DNA of 10,428 nucleotides. It comes from Eubacteriales bacterium (GTDB lineage Bacteria > Bacillota > Clostridia > JAQUNY01). Shown here in pieces: positions 1-6,412 of this stretch. Position numbers and translations under genes: made by a program. Each line of letters starts with the position of its first letter. Within the stretch, counting starts at the first letter, position 1. The DNA is taken from contig JAQUNY010000046.1 in assembly GCA_028717405.1 (NCBI GenBank), forward strand, positions 1-10,428, read 5' to 3'. The notes beneath the pieces were generated by a model. That model was not told where the DNA came from. It saw nothing but the letters and a program-made list of their open reading frames with translations, and searched no databases.

Positions 1-487
1 AGAAAGTGTCAAACGACTTGCCTCTCGCCCACTGTGCGTCGATCCTCAGCTGACAGTCTCTCGCGCTTACATCATTGCCGCATGTATACCCCAGGATGTA
101 ATCCATTGCATCTTTTTCTTCAACATCTCTGGCATTTTTACCGATGACAACGACCAGTTCTGCCTCATAGTCGACTTCATTCGGCGCCATTTTGGGTAGT
201 ATGATGTGCTCATCCGGTCCTGCCAGGCTGTTGGTAGTTTTAATAAAAATAACCGGACGCTCCGGCAGCTTCATGCTGCTTTCCTCGGCATGCCTTCTAT
301 AATTGAGACCTATTGCAATAATATTTGGCGGAGAAACAGGAGCCAGCATTTTTACATCCGAGGCACAATATTCTGTTCCGGTAACTTTATATTCTCCGAA
401 AATATCGCCATCAATAACTCTTAATTTCCCATTCTCAACCGAACCGTATAAAACTCTCCCATTCACTTCAAATCTGGCAATTTTCAT
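1..487 (-). CDS. Fumarylacetoacetate hydrolase (FAH) family protein, 3' part cut by window edge
   Basis: The N-terminal 162 residues of an FAH-superfamily enzyme are visible; the C-terminus lies beyond base 1. Family members hydrolyse or hydrate acylpyruvate or 2-keto-acid type substrates using a divalent metal in the cytoplasm. Visible family signatures are GLNYRRHAEE (about residues 60-69, with the candidate catalytic His66), DYEAELVVVIGK (107-118, with metal-ligand candidates Glu108 and Glu110), and GYTCGNDVSARD (133-144, with the third ligand candidate Asp139), then QWARGKSFDTF. The chosen start is ATG at 487 (MKIARF), with AGGTG seven bases upstream. An in-frame ATG at 493 is possible but sits almost on that site. 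The gene begins 90 bases downstream of the D-2-hydroxyacid dehydrogenase on the same strand, so the two are probably co-transcribed. The family call is secure; the substrate is unknown, and a 2,4-diketo-3-deoxy sugar acid is only one possibility. Confidence 0.9.
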   Translation of the reverse strand, partial: MKIARFEVNGRVLYGSVENGKLRVIDGDIFGEYKVTGTEYCASDVKMLAPVSPPNIIAIGLNYRRHAEESSMKLPERPVIFIKTTNSLAGPDEHIILPKMAPNEVDYEAELVVVIGKNARDVEEKDAMDYILGYTCGNDVSARDCQLRIDAQWARGKSFDTF

Positions 488-577
488 AGCCATTCACCTT
501 TTTTTCACCTTTCGAAGTTATATCTTATCGATGTTATATCTGATTCCACTGCGCTGAATGGTTTCCATTGATTTCAG

Positions 578-1570
578 CTAAATCACCAATCCGACTTTCT
601 TTACCTCAGGATTGATAAGCGACCTGACCCACTCCCCTTTCAATGCACGAAGAACTTCAGCTGCTGCAAGCCTCTGAAGCTGAGTCAGCGCATTTTCGGA
701 AAACCATGCCGAGTGTGGTGTCAGTATTACATTATCAAACCGGAGCAGTTCATCGTCCGCCTTCACAGGAGGCATATTTTCCACAACATCAAGGGCTGCT
801 CCTGATATTGATCCTTGCTTCAGTGCTTCAACCAGAGCCTTGCGATCAATAAGTTCACCTCTTGCCGTATTTATAATATACGGTTTTTTCTTCATACGAC
901 TGAATGCCTTTGCATCAAGCATATGATAGTTATCTTTTGTACTTGGCGCCTGTATTATTATAATATCGGAATTCTCGATTGTTTCGTTAAAATTTGATTT
1001 ACGGACAAGAAGCCCGTCATTGCAATAGTCTTTTTCTAAAAACGGGTCGTAAAAATGTATACTGCAACCAAATCCCGCCAGTTTTGTGGCTATCAGCTTA
1101 CCTATCCTGCCAAATCCGATTATCGTTACAATCGCTCTCTGCATACCCCTTATTGGTTTCAGATAGGCAAGGCTGTAATCTTGATTTTTCTTTATTCTTG
1201 TATTTGACATGGTTATTTTTCGCACAAGATCCAATGCGAGGGCTACTGCATGATCTGATACCTCATGAAGGCAATAGTCGGGAACATTCGCGACCTGTAT
1301 CCCTCTTTTTGTAGCTGCTCCAATATCTATGGTGTTTATTCCTATTCCATAACGCACAATAACTTTAAGGTTCTTCATCGAATCCATTATGTAACCGTCT
1401 ATACCCGGAAGGTAAGTATTAAGAAGTGCATCTGCATCTTTGGCTTTCTCTTTCAGTTCTGCAGCGTTTGTACAGTTCAGGGATATTACCTCTGCTCCTA
1501 TCTCAGCAAGTATCTCTGTCTCAGGTTCCATATTCTCAAATATGGTATCGGTTATATATACTTTGTACAT
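578..1570 (-). CDS. D-2-hydroxyacid dehydrogenase, phosphoglycerate dehydrogenase/CtBP-like
   Basis: A 330-residue NAD-dependent oxidoreductase interconverting a 2-keto acid and a D-2-hydroxy acid. The Rossmann motif GFGRIG is at about 152-157, and the acidic residue ending the next strand (HFYDPF, Asp175) favours NAD over NADP. The Arg-Glu-His catalytic set is present: Arg237 in NTARGEL, Glu264 in DVVENMPP and His286 in LTPHSAW. The segment RYGIGINTIDIGAATKRGI (about 73-91) and NVPDYCLHEVSDHA are typical of the CtBP-like branch. Length is normal. The start at 1570 is chosen because GGAGGAG lies a few bases upstream; a longer in-frame reading to 1621 would add 17 residues without family resemblance. 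The FAH-family gene follows. The pair may oxidise and then cleave a sugar-derived acid, but the substrate cannot be read from sequence. Confidence 0.93.
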   Translation of the reverse strand: MYKVYITDTIFENMEPETEILAEIGAEVISLNCTNAAELKEKAKDADALLNTYLPGIDGYIMDSMKNLKVIVRYGIGINTIDIGAATKRGIQVANVPDYCLHEVSDHAVALALDLVRKITMSNTRIKKNQDYSLAYLKPIRGMQRAIVTIIGFGRIGKLIATKLAGFGCSIHFYDPFLEKDYCNDGLLVRKSNFNETIENSDIIIIQAPSTKDNYHMLDAKAFSRMKKKPYIINTARGELIDRKALVEALKQGSISGAALDVVENMPPVKADDELLRFDNVILTPHSAWFSENALTQLQRLAAAEVLRALKGEWVRSLINPEVKKVGLVI

Positions 1571-1646
1571 GATCCGCTCCTCCTGCCAGCTTGTTATTTT
1601 TGCATATCCATACATCCACACATTCCTTTTTCTGCTTCTTTTTCTT

Positions 1647-1682
1647 TTTCTGTTTCTGTTTCTGTTTCTGTTTCTGTTTCTG
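1647..1682. repeat. Hexanucleotide tandem repeat (TTTCTG)x6
   Basis: Six perfect consecutive copies of TTTCTG occupy these bases, preceded by degenerate T/C-rich copies from about 1627. On the minus strand they read CAGAAA and lie 77-112 bases upstream of the dehydrogenase start, so copy-number change would alter leader length or promoter spacing rather than a reading frame. Confidence 0.95.
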
Positions 1683-1778
1683 TCTGCATATTATCAGAAC
1701 CTTTGCACAGTATAAATATCCATTATGCTATCTTTTATCATAAATGATATTACTACCATATTGTTTTCTTTGCTTGTA

Positions 1779-1807
1779 TTGTTTTTCTGCGTCGTCACTG
1801 ATATATT
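1779..1807 (+). promoter_or_regulatory. Predicted sigma-A promoter for the AraC-type regulator and GH3 gene
   Basis: TTGTTT (1779-1784) and TATATT (1802-1807) are separated by 17 bases, and TG at 1799-1800 makes an extended -10. The -35 matches consensus only partly. The predicted transcript start, near 1814, is about 60 bases before the regulator's ATG. Confidence 0.4.
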
Positions 1808-1873
1808 CATATTGAAAGCTGAAATCTCATTTGATTCTATTGATAAACATTCCGGGAATGGAGTTTATCTGTT

Positions 1874-2680
1874 ATGGTTAGTATTGATCTCTCCGTTTTT
1901 ACAATAACTGAAATAGTATATTTTATATCAATCCCTCTTGAAAAGGGCTTGGTAAGGCCAATTAAAGACCGACCCCGAATGGGACTGGTTTTCTGTCCCT
2001 CAGGCAGGGTTATTTACAATCATCATGGTAAATCATATGTTTCCGACCCGAATCATGTGCTTATGCTGCCTACAAACGGCAATTACACATTAATATGTGA
2101 GAGTGGATGCATATGTCCTATGGTTGACTTTAAAATTTCCCCACCTCTTGAAACTCCTGAAATTTTCAGCTTCAGAGTCCCCAATATTGCAGGTTTGTTG
2201 AGCATATACCGCCACATAGATAACCTGTGGACGTTTAAGAAGCAATCATATAAACTTAAATGCATGGCCGGTCTATACGAAATGTTTTCACTTCTCAATG
2301 ATACCAGTCTGTCCCCTTATTGCCCGGGCTACAAATTTGAGCAAATACGCCCTTCTATAGATTACCTTGAGGCAAATTATAATAATCCTGAAATTACAAA
2401 TAATATGCTTTCCACCAAGTCCGGTATCAGTACAGTATATTTCAGGAAGATTTTTACCGAAAAATACGGTATTTCTCCAATGAAATACTTACAGATAAAG
2501 CGTATTGAAAAAGCTAAAGACATGCTTTTAAGTGAGATAGGTTCGATATCTAATGTATCTGATGCAACAGGATTCAACAGTATTTATCATTTTAGCAGGG
2601 CTTTTCATAATATGACAGGCTATTCGCCTACAGAATTCATTCGTGAATATGCTCGGAGGGCTCCAAAAAAAGTCGAATAA
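1874..2680 (+). CDS. AraC-family transcriptional regulator
   Basis: A 268-residue one-component regulator. The N-terminal half (about 10-140) resembles the cupin-like sensor region of AraC proteins (GRVIYNHHGKSYVSDPNHVLMLP), which usually binds a sugar. The C-terminal 100 residues are the two-helix-turn-helix DNA-binding domain. The first HTH is at about 175-194 (ITNNMLSTKSGISTVYFRKIF), followed by the linker helix KYGISPMKYLQIKRIEKAKDML. The second HTH is at about 224-245, ending in the signature HFSRAFHNMTGYSPTEFIREY. The start at 1874 has GGAG about ten bases upstream. The GH3 gene begins 23 bases after the stop, so the two form a likely operon and the regulator probably activates it, and perhaps the divergent dehydrogenase operon. 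The inducer is unknown. Confidence 0.93.
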   Translation: MVSIDLSVFTITEIVYFISIPLEKGLVRPIKDRPRMGLVFCPSGRVIYNHHGKSYVSDPNHVLMLPTNGNYTLICESGCICPMVDFKISPPLETPEIFSFRVPNIAGLLSIYRHIDNLWTFKKQSYKLKCMAGLYEMFSLLNDTSLSPYCPGYKFEQIRPSIDYLEANYNNPEITNNMLSTKSGISTVYFRKIFTEKYGISPMKYLQIKRIEKAKDMLLSEIGSISNVSDATGFNSIYHFSRAFHNMTGYSPTEFIREYARRAPKKVE

Positions 2681-2693
2681 AAAATTCTAGCCG

Positions 2694-2699
2694 GGAGGC
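2694..2699 (+). promoter_or_regulatory. Ribosome binding site of the GH3 gene
   Basis: A strong GGGAGG-type Shine-Dalgarno sequence sits a few bases before ATG 2704 and after the AraC stop. It supports the short-spaced two-gene operon and fixes the GH3 start. Confidence 0.7.
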
Positions 2700-2703
2700 C
2701 GAA

Positions 2704-4992
2704 ATGGAAAATATGGGCAGAATATACAAAAATCCGCTCTGCACGCCTGAAAGCCGTGCTGAGGACCTTCTTTCACAGATGACACTAAAAGAAAAGATAG
2801 CACAGATGCGCCTCTTTAAGAGCGTTAATAAGGATTTTAACGGAGACAGCTTTACTACCAAATACCCATACGGAGTTGGCGGTACATATGACACTGACGA
2901 TCTTAATGCCGCTTCAATAAACAAAATGCAGCAATATATGCTTGAGAAGACACGTCTTGGTATACCGCTTCTTATGATGGGTGAATCGATACATGGTTTC
3001 AAATGTGACGGTGCGACTGTTTTCCCTCAGGCAATAGGTCTTGGTGCGACTTTTGACCGCAATCTGATACATGATATTGCAGATACCATCGGGACAGAAA
3101 TGCGCGCAATGGGAGTGTTTGTTACATATGCTCCCAATCTTGATATTTCACGTGATCCACGCTGGGGAAGAACTGAAGAAAATTATGGCGAGGATCCTTA
3201 TCTTACTTCCAGACTTGGCACAGAGTATATTAAAGCATTACAATCCCATGGTGTTGCAGCTTGTCCAAAACATTATGTCGCACATGGAACTCCGGAGAAC
3301 GGAATTAATATGGCACCTGTCCATGCAGGAGAACGTGAGCTTCGCGAAGTTATGCTTGTTCCGTTTGAGGCTGCCTTCATTGAGGGCGGAGCAATGTGTG
3401 TAATGCCTGCATATAGTGAACTGGATGGTGTTCCTGTACATGCCTCACGTTTTTTACTGACGGATTTATTGCGTAATGAAATTGGTTTTGATGGATTTTC
3501 CATTTCTGATTATGGGGCTCTGCGGCTTTTAGTTACAATGCACCATATAGCAAAAAACAATCTTGAGGCAGGGATGAAGGCTCTGAAAGCCGGAGTTGAT
3601 ATGGAAGCTCCAACAAACTGCGGCTTCGGCGAAGATTTCGAAAAGGCTGCATCTCAGGGAATAGTTGATATAGCTCTTATTGACACCGCTGTGAGACGTA
3701 TATTGTTATGTAAATTCAGGCTGGGGCTTTTTGAGAATCCTTATGCTGATGATAATCCTAAGAAATCGATGCATAAGGCCAAATCGGCTATTCTTGCGTA
3801 TAAGGCAGCCTGTGAAAGCATTGTTCTTCTTAAAAATGAGAAAAGCCTGTTGCCACTCAATAAAGCTGAAATAAAAAGTATAGCCCTCATAGGACCTTCT
3901 GCAGCTTTTCCGCAGCTGGGCGATTATACGGCACGGTCTGCCTACGAAAAAGCCGTTACACTTTACAAAGCCCTGGCCGACAAAATCGGCGGCAATGTCC
4001 GGATAAATTTCGCCCAAGGCTGCTCTTTTGGGGCGGGAAGCGACGAAGAAATCGAATATGCCGCAGACGCCGCAGCAAGTTCAGATGTAGCTGTTCTGGC
4101 GCTGGGCGACAACAGTTGTTTCCACGGAGGAGTCGGTTGGGGAGACGAAGGCACAAAAGGAACTGTCACGGTGACTTGTGGAGAAGGTTTTGATGTCGGC
4201 AGCCTTGACCTTCCCGGACGCCAGCAGGAGCTTCTTGAGAAAGTCTACTCAACAGGTACTCCGGTTATCCTTATACTCATCACAGGGCGGCCCTATGCTA
4301 TCACATGGGCACAAGACAATATTCCGGCCATAATACAGGCATGGTATCCTGGAGAGCAAGGCGGCAATGCTCTTACAGATATCTTGTTTGGTTATACCGA
4401 GCCATCCGGCAGGCTTCCGATAAGTTTCCCGCGTTCAGTGGGAAATCTGCCATGCTACTATAATTACAAGGTGTCCGCAAGGGGGTACCACCGTAAGCGT
4501 GGTACAAGGGAAATCCCGGGTCGTGATTATGTATTTGACACACCTGAGCCTTTGTACGAATTTGGTTATGGCTTGAGTTATACAAAATTTGAATACAGTA
4601 ATCTGGTTGTGGAATCAATCTTTGTTGGTGACATGGCAGTTCCAATTAACGGTATTTCGGCTTCAGATTCAGCTTTAGCCTCATCTGTATTAATTCCGAA
4701 GGGAACAAAGATACAGGTTCACATTTCTGTTACCCTGAAAAATGTCGGATTGTGTAAAGGAAGTGATGTTGTAATGCTGTTTATCAGCGACCTTGTGTGC
4801 AGCATTACTCCATTTGTAAGGGCTCTTCGGGGTTTTGAGAGAGTAACCCTGATGCCTGGTAAAATGAAAAAAGTTTTGTTTGTACTGGGATGGGATGATT
4901 TCAGTTTCATTGATGGCAACATGAAACGCTCAGTTGAAGCAGGTGAATTTAAAGTCACTATTAAAAACCTCAGCACAACACTTACGTTATAA
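2704..4992 (+). CDS. Glycoside hydrolase family 3 beta-glycosidase (beta-glucosidase/beta-xylosidase type)
   Basis: A 762-residue retaining exo-glycosidase. The N-terminal (beta/alpha)8 domain (about 15-345) contains DPRWGRTEENYGEDPYL (151-167), the substrate-binding PKHYVAHG (188-195), APVHAGERELRE, and the nucleophile motif GFDGFSISDYGAL with Asp269. The second alpha/beta-sandwich domain (about 365-580) carries ESIVLLKNE, a long loop, and GEGFDVGSLDLPGRQQELL, in which Glu494 is the likely acid/base. WYPGEQGG, SGRLPISFP and YEFGYGLSYTKFEY precede a C-terminal fibronectin-III-like domain (about 670-760). No signal peptide is visible, so it probably works in the cytoplasm on imported oligosaccharides. 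Specificity may be beta-glucoside, beta-xyloside or alpha-L-arabinofuranoside, since this branch is mixed. It follows the AraC-type regulator and converges with the TIM-barrel gene downstream. Confidence 0.96.
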   Translation: MENMGRIYKNPLCTPESRAEDLLSQMTLKEKIAQMRLFKSVNKDFNGDSFTTKYPYGVGGTYDTDDLNAASINKMQQYMLEKTRLGIPLLMMGESIHGFKCDGATVFPQAIGLGATFDRNLIHDIADTIGTEMRAMGVFVTYAPNLDISRDPRWGRTEENYGEDPYLTSRLGTEYIKALQSHGVAACPKHYVAHGTPENGINMAPVHAGERELREVMLVPFEAAFIEGGAMCVMPAYSELDGVPVHASRFLLTDLLRNEIGFDGFSISDYGALRLLVTMHHIAKNNLEAGMKALKAGVDMEAPTNCGFGEDFEKAASQGIVDIALIDTAVRRILLCKFRLGLFENPYADDNPKKSMHKAKSAILAYKAACESIVLLKNEKSLLPLNKAEIKSIALIGPSAAFPQLGDYTARSAYEKAVTLYKALADKIGGNVRINFAQGCSFGAGSDEEIEYAADAAASSDVAVLALGDNSCFHGGVGWGDEGTKGTVTVTCGEGFDVGSLDLPGRQQELLEKVYSTGTPVILILITGRPYAITWAQDNIPAIIQAWYPGEQGGNALTDILFGYTEPSGRLPISFPRSVGNLPCYYNYKVSARGYHRKRGTREIPGRDYVFDTPEPLYEFGYGLSYTKFEYSNLVVESIFVGDMAVPINGISASDSALASSVLIPKGTKIQVHISVTLKNVGLCKGSDVVMLFISDLVCSITPFVRALRGFERVTLMPGKMKKVLFVLGWDDFSFIDGNMKRSVEAGEFKVTIKNLSTTLTL

Positions 4993-5024
4993 CTTATAAG
5001 ACTGAAAGCAAGATTTTGCCCGTC

Positions 5025-5047
5025 GGGACAGGCACAGTGCCTGTCCC
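5025..5047. repeat. 23-base palindrome downstream of GH3 (REP-like)
   Basis: Perfect arms GGGACAGGCAC and GTGCCTGTCCC flank a single A. Such GGGACAGGCAC-type palindromes resemble dispersed REP-like elements of Clostridia. It lies 33 bases after the GH3 stop and could fold in RNA as a 3' stabilising hairpin, although no T-tract follows. Confidence 0.8.
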
Positions 5048-5076
5048 CGGAACACTGACAATATATCCTTACTATT

Positions 5077-5154
5077 TGTCTGGCAGTCTGTCTGGCTGTC
5101 TGGCAGTCTGTCTGGCTGTCTGGCAGTCTGTCTGGCTGTCTGGCAGTCTGTCTG
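5077..5154. repeat. 20-base direct tandem repeat, about 3.9 copies
   Basis: The unit TGGCAGTCTGTCTGGCTGTC repeats from 5081 with two further perfect copies and a last copy that diverges after 14 bases; four bases of a preceding copy are also present. Each unit is itself made of related TGTCTGGC and AGTCTG pieces. There are no spacers, so it is not a CRISPR array. It lies between convergent genes. Confidence 0.95.
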
Positions 5155-5160
5155 TTTGCC

Positions 5161-5218
5161 ATCTTTGACCCGGCCTGCCAACAGCTTTCCCAGCTGCCTC
5201 TCCACAGCAGTCAAAGAT
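5161..5218. repeat. Inverted repeat with 9-base perfect arms
   Basis: ATCTTTGAC (5161-5169) pairs with GTCAAAGAT (5210-5218). Inside the 40-base loop, CAGCT and AGCTG (5182-5196) form a second short hairpin. It sits just beyond the TIM-barrel gene stop and may be a processing or termination structure for that gene. No U-tract is seen. Confidence 0.5.
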
Positions 5219-5250
5219 TATCCTGACTGCGTCGTGGTCATGTTCAGCTA

Positions 5251-6132
5251 CTACTTAGTAAGAACTGTCCCGGCGGGACTGCCTCTTCCGGCCAGATCGG
5301 GCCTGCGGTGTTCAAAATTGGCAAATGAGATTTCAATGTCCTCTTCCGCTTCATCCGGTGTCATGCATCCTACAGTAACCATATCACACGGGCGGATCGT
5401 GGACCATGAGAAGTTCAGCCCGACAAATGGTGTTACACGGCCTGCTGCCATAGGTTTTATAGTCATGACGGGCTTCTTTGCATTCCAGATTATCCTGTTG
5501 ACCGATTCAACCTCTATCTGCATCAGAAAGCCCATACAGTTATATAACTGTATATACGTCTCCACATCGTACCCATTCTTATCGCTGTAAACGACAAGTT
5601 CCGGCATATGTGCCGACAAGCCTGGTATAAGGCCATTATCCCTTATCATTGTCAGGTAATCCGGAAGACGGTCAAGAGTTTGTTTGTTTTTATTCACAAG
5701 CTGTTCTGCCGCTGCATGGTGTATCAGACAGAAGGTCGAGCCGATTTCTCTGCTCCTTTTTATGATCGTTTCCGCCGCGTGCCGGGCCTCTGTATTGTCA
5801 TCCACCGGAATATTGGGCGTGTCGACAATTATGATTTTTTGCCCGGTAGCATCCTCAGCTCGCTTTATGGCCTCCAGCAAATGCTCTACAGGATCTGCCA
5901 TGACATTTTTTGCGCGGCTTGACGAAAAAGGCCCCATAATGGTGTCGACGCCATTAGCCAGGAATTTGAGCAGCATGTTATAACTGTTGTCGCCCGTATC
6001 ATTCAATGAGTGTATAGATTTGTTTGCTGCAGCCGACCTGTGGCTGTATCCGAGTATCCAGTTTGTTCCAATAATCATTCTTGAAACTGATGCGCCCCCT
6101 ACGGTAGTTCGTGGAAATACTTTTTTATTCAT
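5251..6132 (-). CDS. Uncharacterised aldo-keto-reductase-like TIM-barrel protein
   Basis: A 293-residue protein that I do not recognise as a characterised enzyme. The N-terminus (RTTVGGASVSRMIIGTN, about 8-24) and C-terminus (KPVMTIKPMAAGR, 220-232; DMVTVGCMTPDEAEEDIEI, 250-268) match the pattern of the first and last barrel strands of aldo-keto reductases. Alternating strands such as GVDTIMGP, KIIIVDTPNIP, STFCLIHHAAAEQL and GLIPGLSAHMPELVVY fit a TIM barrel. A clear Asp-Tyr-Lys-His catalytic tetrad was not found, so reductase activity is doubtful; His31, His138, His139 and His175 could bind metal or substrate. No signal peptide is present. The start ATG at 6132 has AAGGGAG ten bases upstream. 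A LacI-type gene precedes it on the same strand, with a matching operator-like site between them. Its C-terminal tail GSPAGTVLTK overlaps a GC-rich palindromic repeat. Confidence 0.75.
   Translation of the reverse strand: MNKKVFPRTTVGGASVSRMIIGTNWILGYSHRSAAANKSIHSLNDTGDNSYNMLLKFLANGVDTIMGPFSSSRAKNVMADPVEHLLEAIKRAEDATGQKIIIVDTPNIPVDDNTEARHAAETIIKRSREIGSTFCLIHHAAAEQLVNKNKQTLDRLPDYLTMIRDNGLIPGLSAHMPELVVYSDKNGYDVETYIQLYNCMGFLMQIEVESVNRIIWNAKKPVMTIKPMAAGRVTPFVGLNFSWSTIRPCDMVTVGCMTPDEAEEDIEISFANFEHRRPDLAGRGSPAGTVLTK
5267..5279. repeat. Short GTCCC/GGGAC palindrome inside the 3' end of the TIM-barrel gene
   Basis: GTCCC and GGGAC flank GGC. With its left neighbour it contains GGGACAGTTCT on the minus strand (5271-5261), an 11-base sequence that also occurs at 7493-7503 within the REP-like cluster. 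It encodes part of the last ten residues of the protein. Confidence 0.5.
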
Positions 6133-6150
6133 CGATTTATTGCTCCCTTT

Positions 6151-6189
6151 TTAATATTATTTGTACAGCCGCTTAATATTATTTGTACA
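6151..6189. repeat. 17-base direct repeat, two copies 22 bases apart
   Basis: TTAATATTATTTGTACA occurs at 6151-6167 and 6173-6189. The 22-base period is close to two DNA helical turns, which would suit side-by-side protein binding; local duplication is the alternative. The first copy directly abuts the ribosome binding site of the TIM-barrel gene. Confidence 0.9.
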
Positions 6190-6196
6190 ACTTCAT

Positions 6197-6310
6197 CTGT
6201 CGCTGCGTCTGCTGCTGCTGTTGTTGCTGTGTCTGCCCCCTACTGTTATTACTGTTGTCGCTGTCACATCCGCTGCCGCTGTTGCAGCTGATATTTCTAT
6301 TGCTGCTGCA
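6197..6310. repeat. Degenerate CTG/CTGTTG-rich trinucleotide tract
   Basis: The plus strand is dominated by CTG, TTG and CTGTTG words, with CTGCTGCTG and GTTGTTGCTG runs; the minus strand reads as CAG/CAACAG. It lies within the predicted leader of the TIM-barrel gene. Three-base periodicity is obvious, but the conceptual Leu/Val/Ala-rich peptide on the plus strand has no ribosome binding site or family resemblance. Confidence 0.7.
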
Positions 6311-6360
6311 TCTATCATAACAGGCAGCCGCAATTGTTTCTGTCCTTGACTTAATTCCAG

Positions 6361-6372
6361 TTAAACGTTTGA
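6361..6372. promoter_or_regulatory. Putative LacI-family operator upstream of the TIM-barrel gene
   Basis: TTAAACGTTTGA has a central CG and an AAACGTTT core, and differs by one base from the perfect palindrome at the start of the adjacent repressor gene. Central-CG palindromes are typical of LacI-family binding sites. It lies about 230 bases upstream of the TIM-barrel start, just beyond the repressor stop. Confidence 0.65.
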
Positions 6373-6412
6373 CTTCCAGTCACAAATACATACCCGTATA
6401 ATCACATTTAAA

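Larger units (their letters stand above)
1571..1873. other. Divergent intergenic region between dehydrogenase and AraC-type regulator
   Basis: No gene is supported here; the open frames crossing it are low-complexity Phe/Ser/Val-rich readings of the TTTCTG repeat. It should hold promoters for both flanking genes and probably the binding site of the AraC-type regulator. On the minus strand, TGATAATAT (1696-1688) resembles an extended -10 for the dehydrogenase; it would place the hexamer repeat in that gene's 5' leader. A better plus-strand promoter is listed separately. Confidence 0.5.
4993..5250. other. Convergent intergenic region packed with repeats
   Basis: No gene is supported between the GH3 stop and the TIM-barrel stop. 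The region contains three separate structures: a 23-base palindrome, a 20-base tandem repeat and a 9-base inverted repeat. A minus-strand open frame here is Gln/Thr/Ala/Arg-rich and arises from translating the tandem repeat. No hairpin followed by a T-tract terminator is visible for either gene. Confidence 0.7.
6133..6412. other. Leader and intergenic region upstream of the TIM-barrel gene
   Basis: About 280 bases without a supported gene. It holds a 17-base direct repeat next to the start codon, a long CTG-like trinucleotide-rich tract and an operator-like palindrome near the repressor stop. A weak extended -10 (TGTTATGAT, minus strand, about 6322-6314) is the only promoter candidate noticed downstream of the operator, and no convincing -35 accompanies it. 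Confidence 0.5.

Noticed and set aside
1265..1747. Plus-strand open frame of 160 codons over the dehydrogenase 5' end
   Set aside because: It overlaps a well-supported gene on the other strand, and its C-terminal half is the translated TTTCTG repeat.
5077..5160. Regular 20-base repeats suggesting a CRISPR array
   Set aside because: The units are directly adjacent with no unique spacers, and no cas gene is in the window.
4987..5214. Minus-strand open frame rich in Gln, Thr, Ala and Arg after the TIM-barrel gene
   Set aside because: Most of it is a translation of the 20-base tandem repeat, and no good ribosome binding site or family resemblance is seen.
6161..6349. Plus-strand open frame encoding a Leu/Val/Ala-rich, membrane-like peptide
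   Set aside because: It is an artefact of the CTG-rich tract; it has no ribosome binding site and lies opposite the leader of the TIM-barrel gene.
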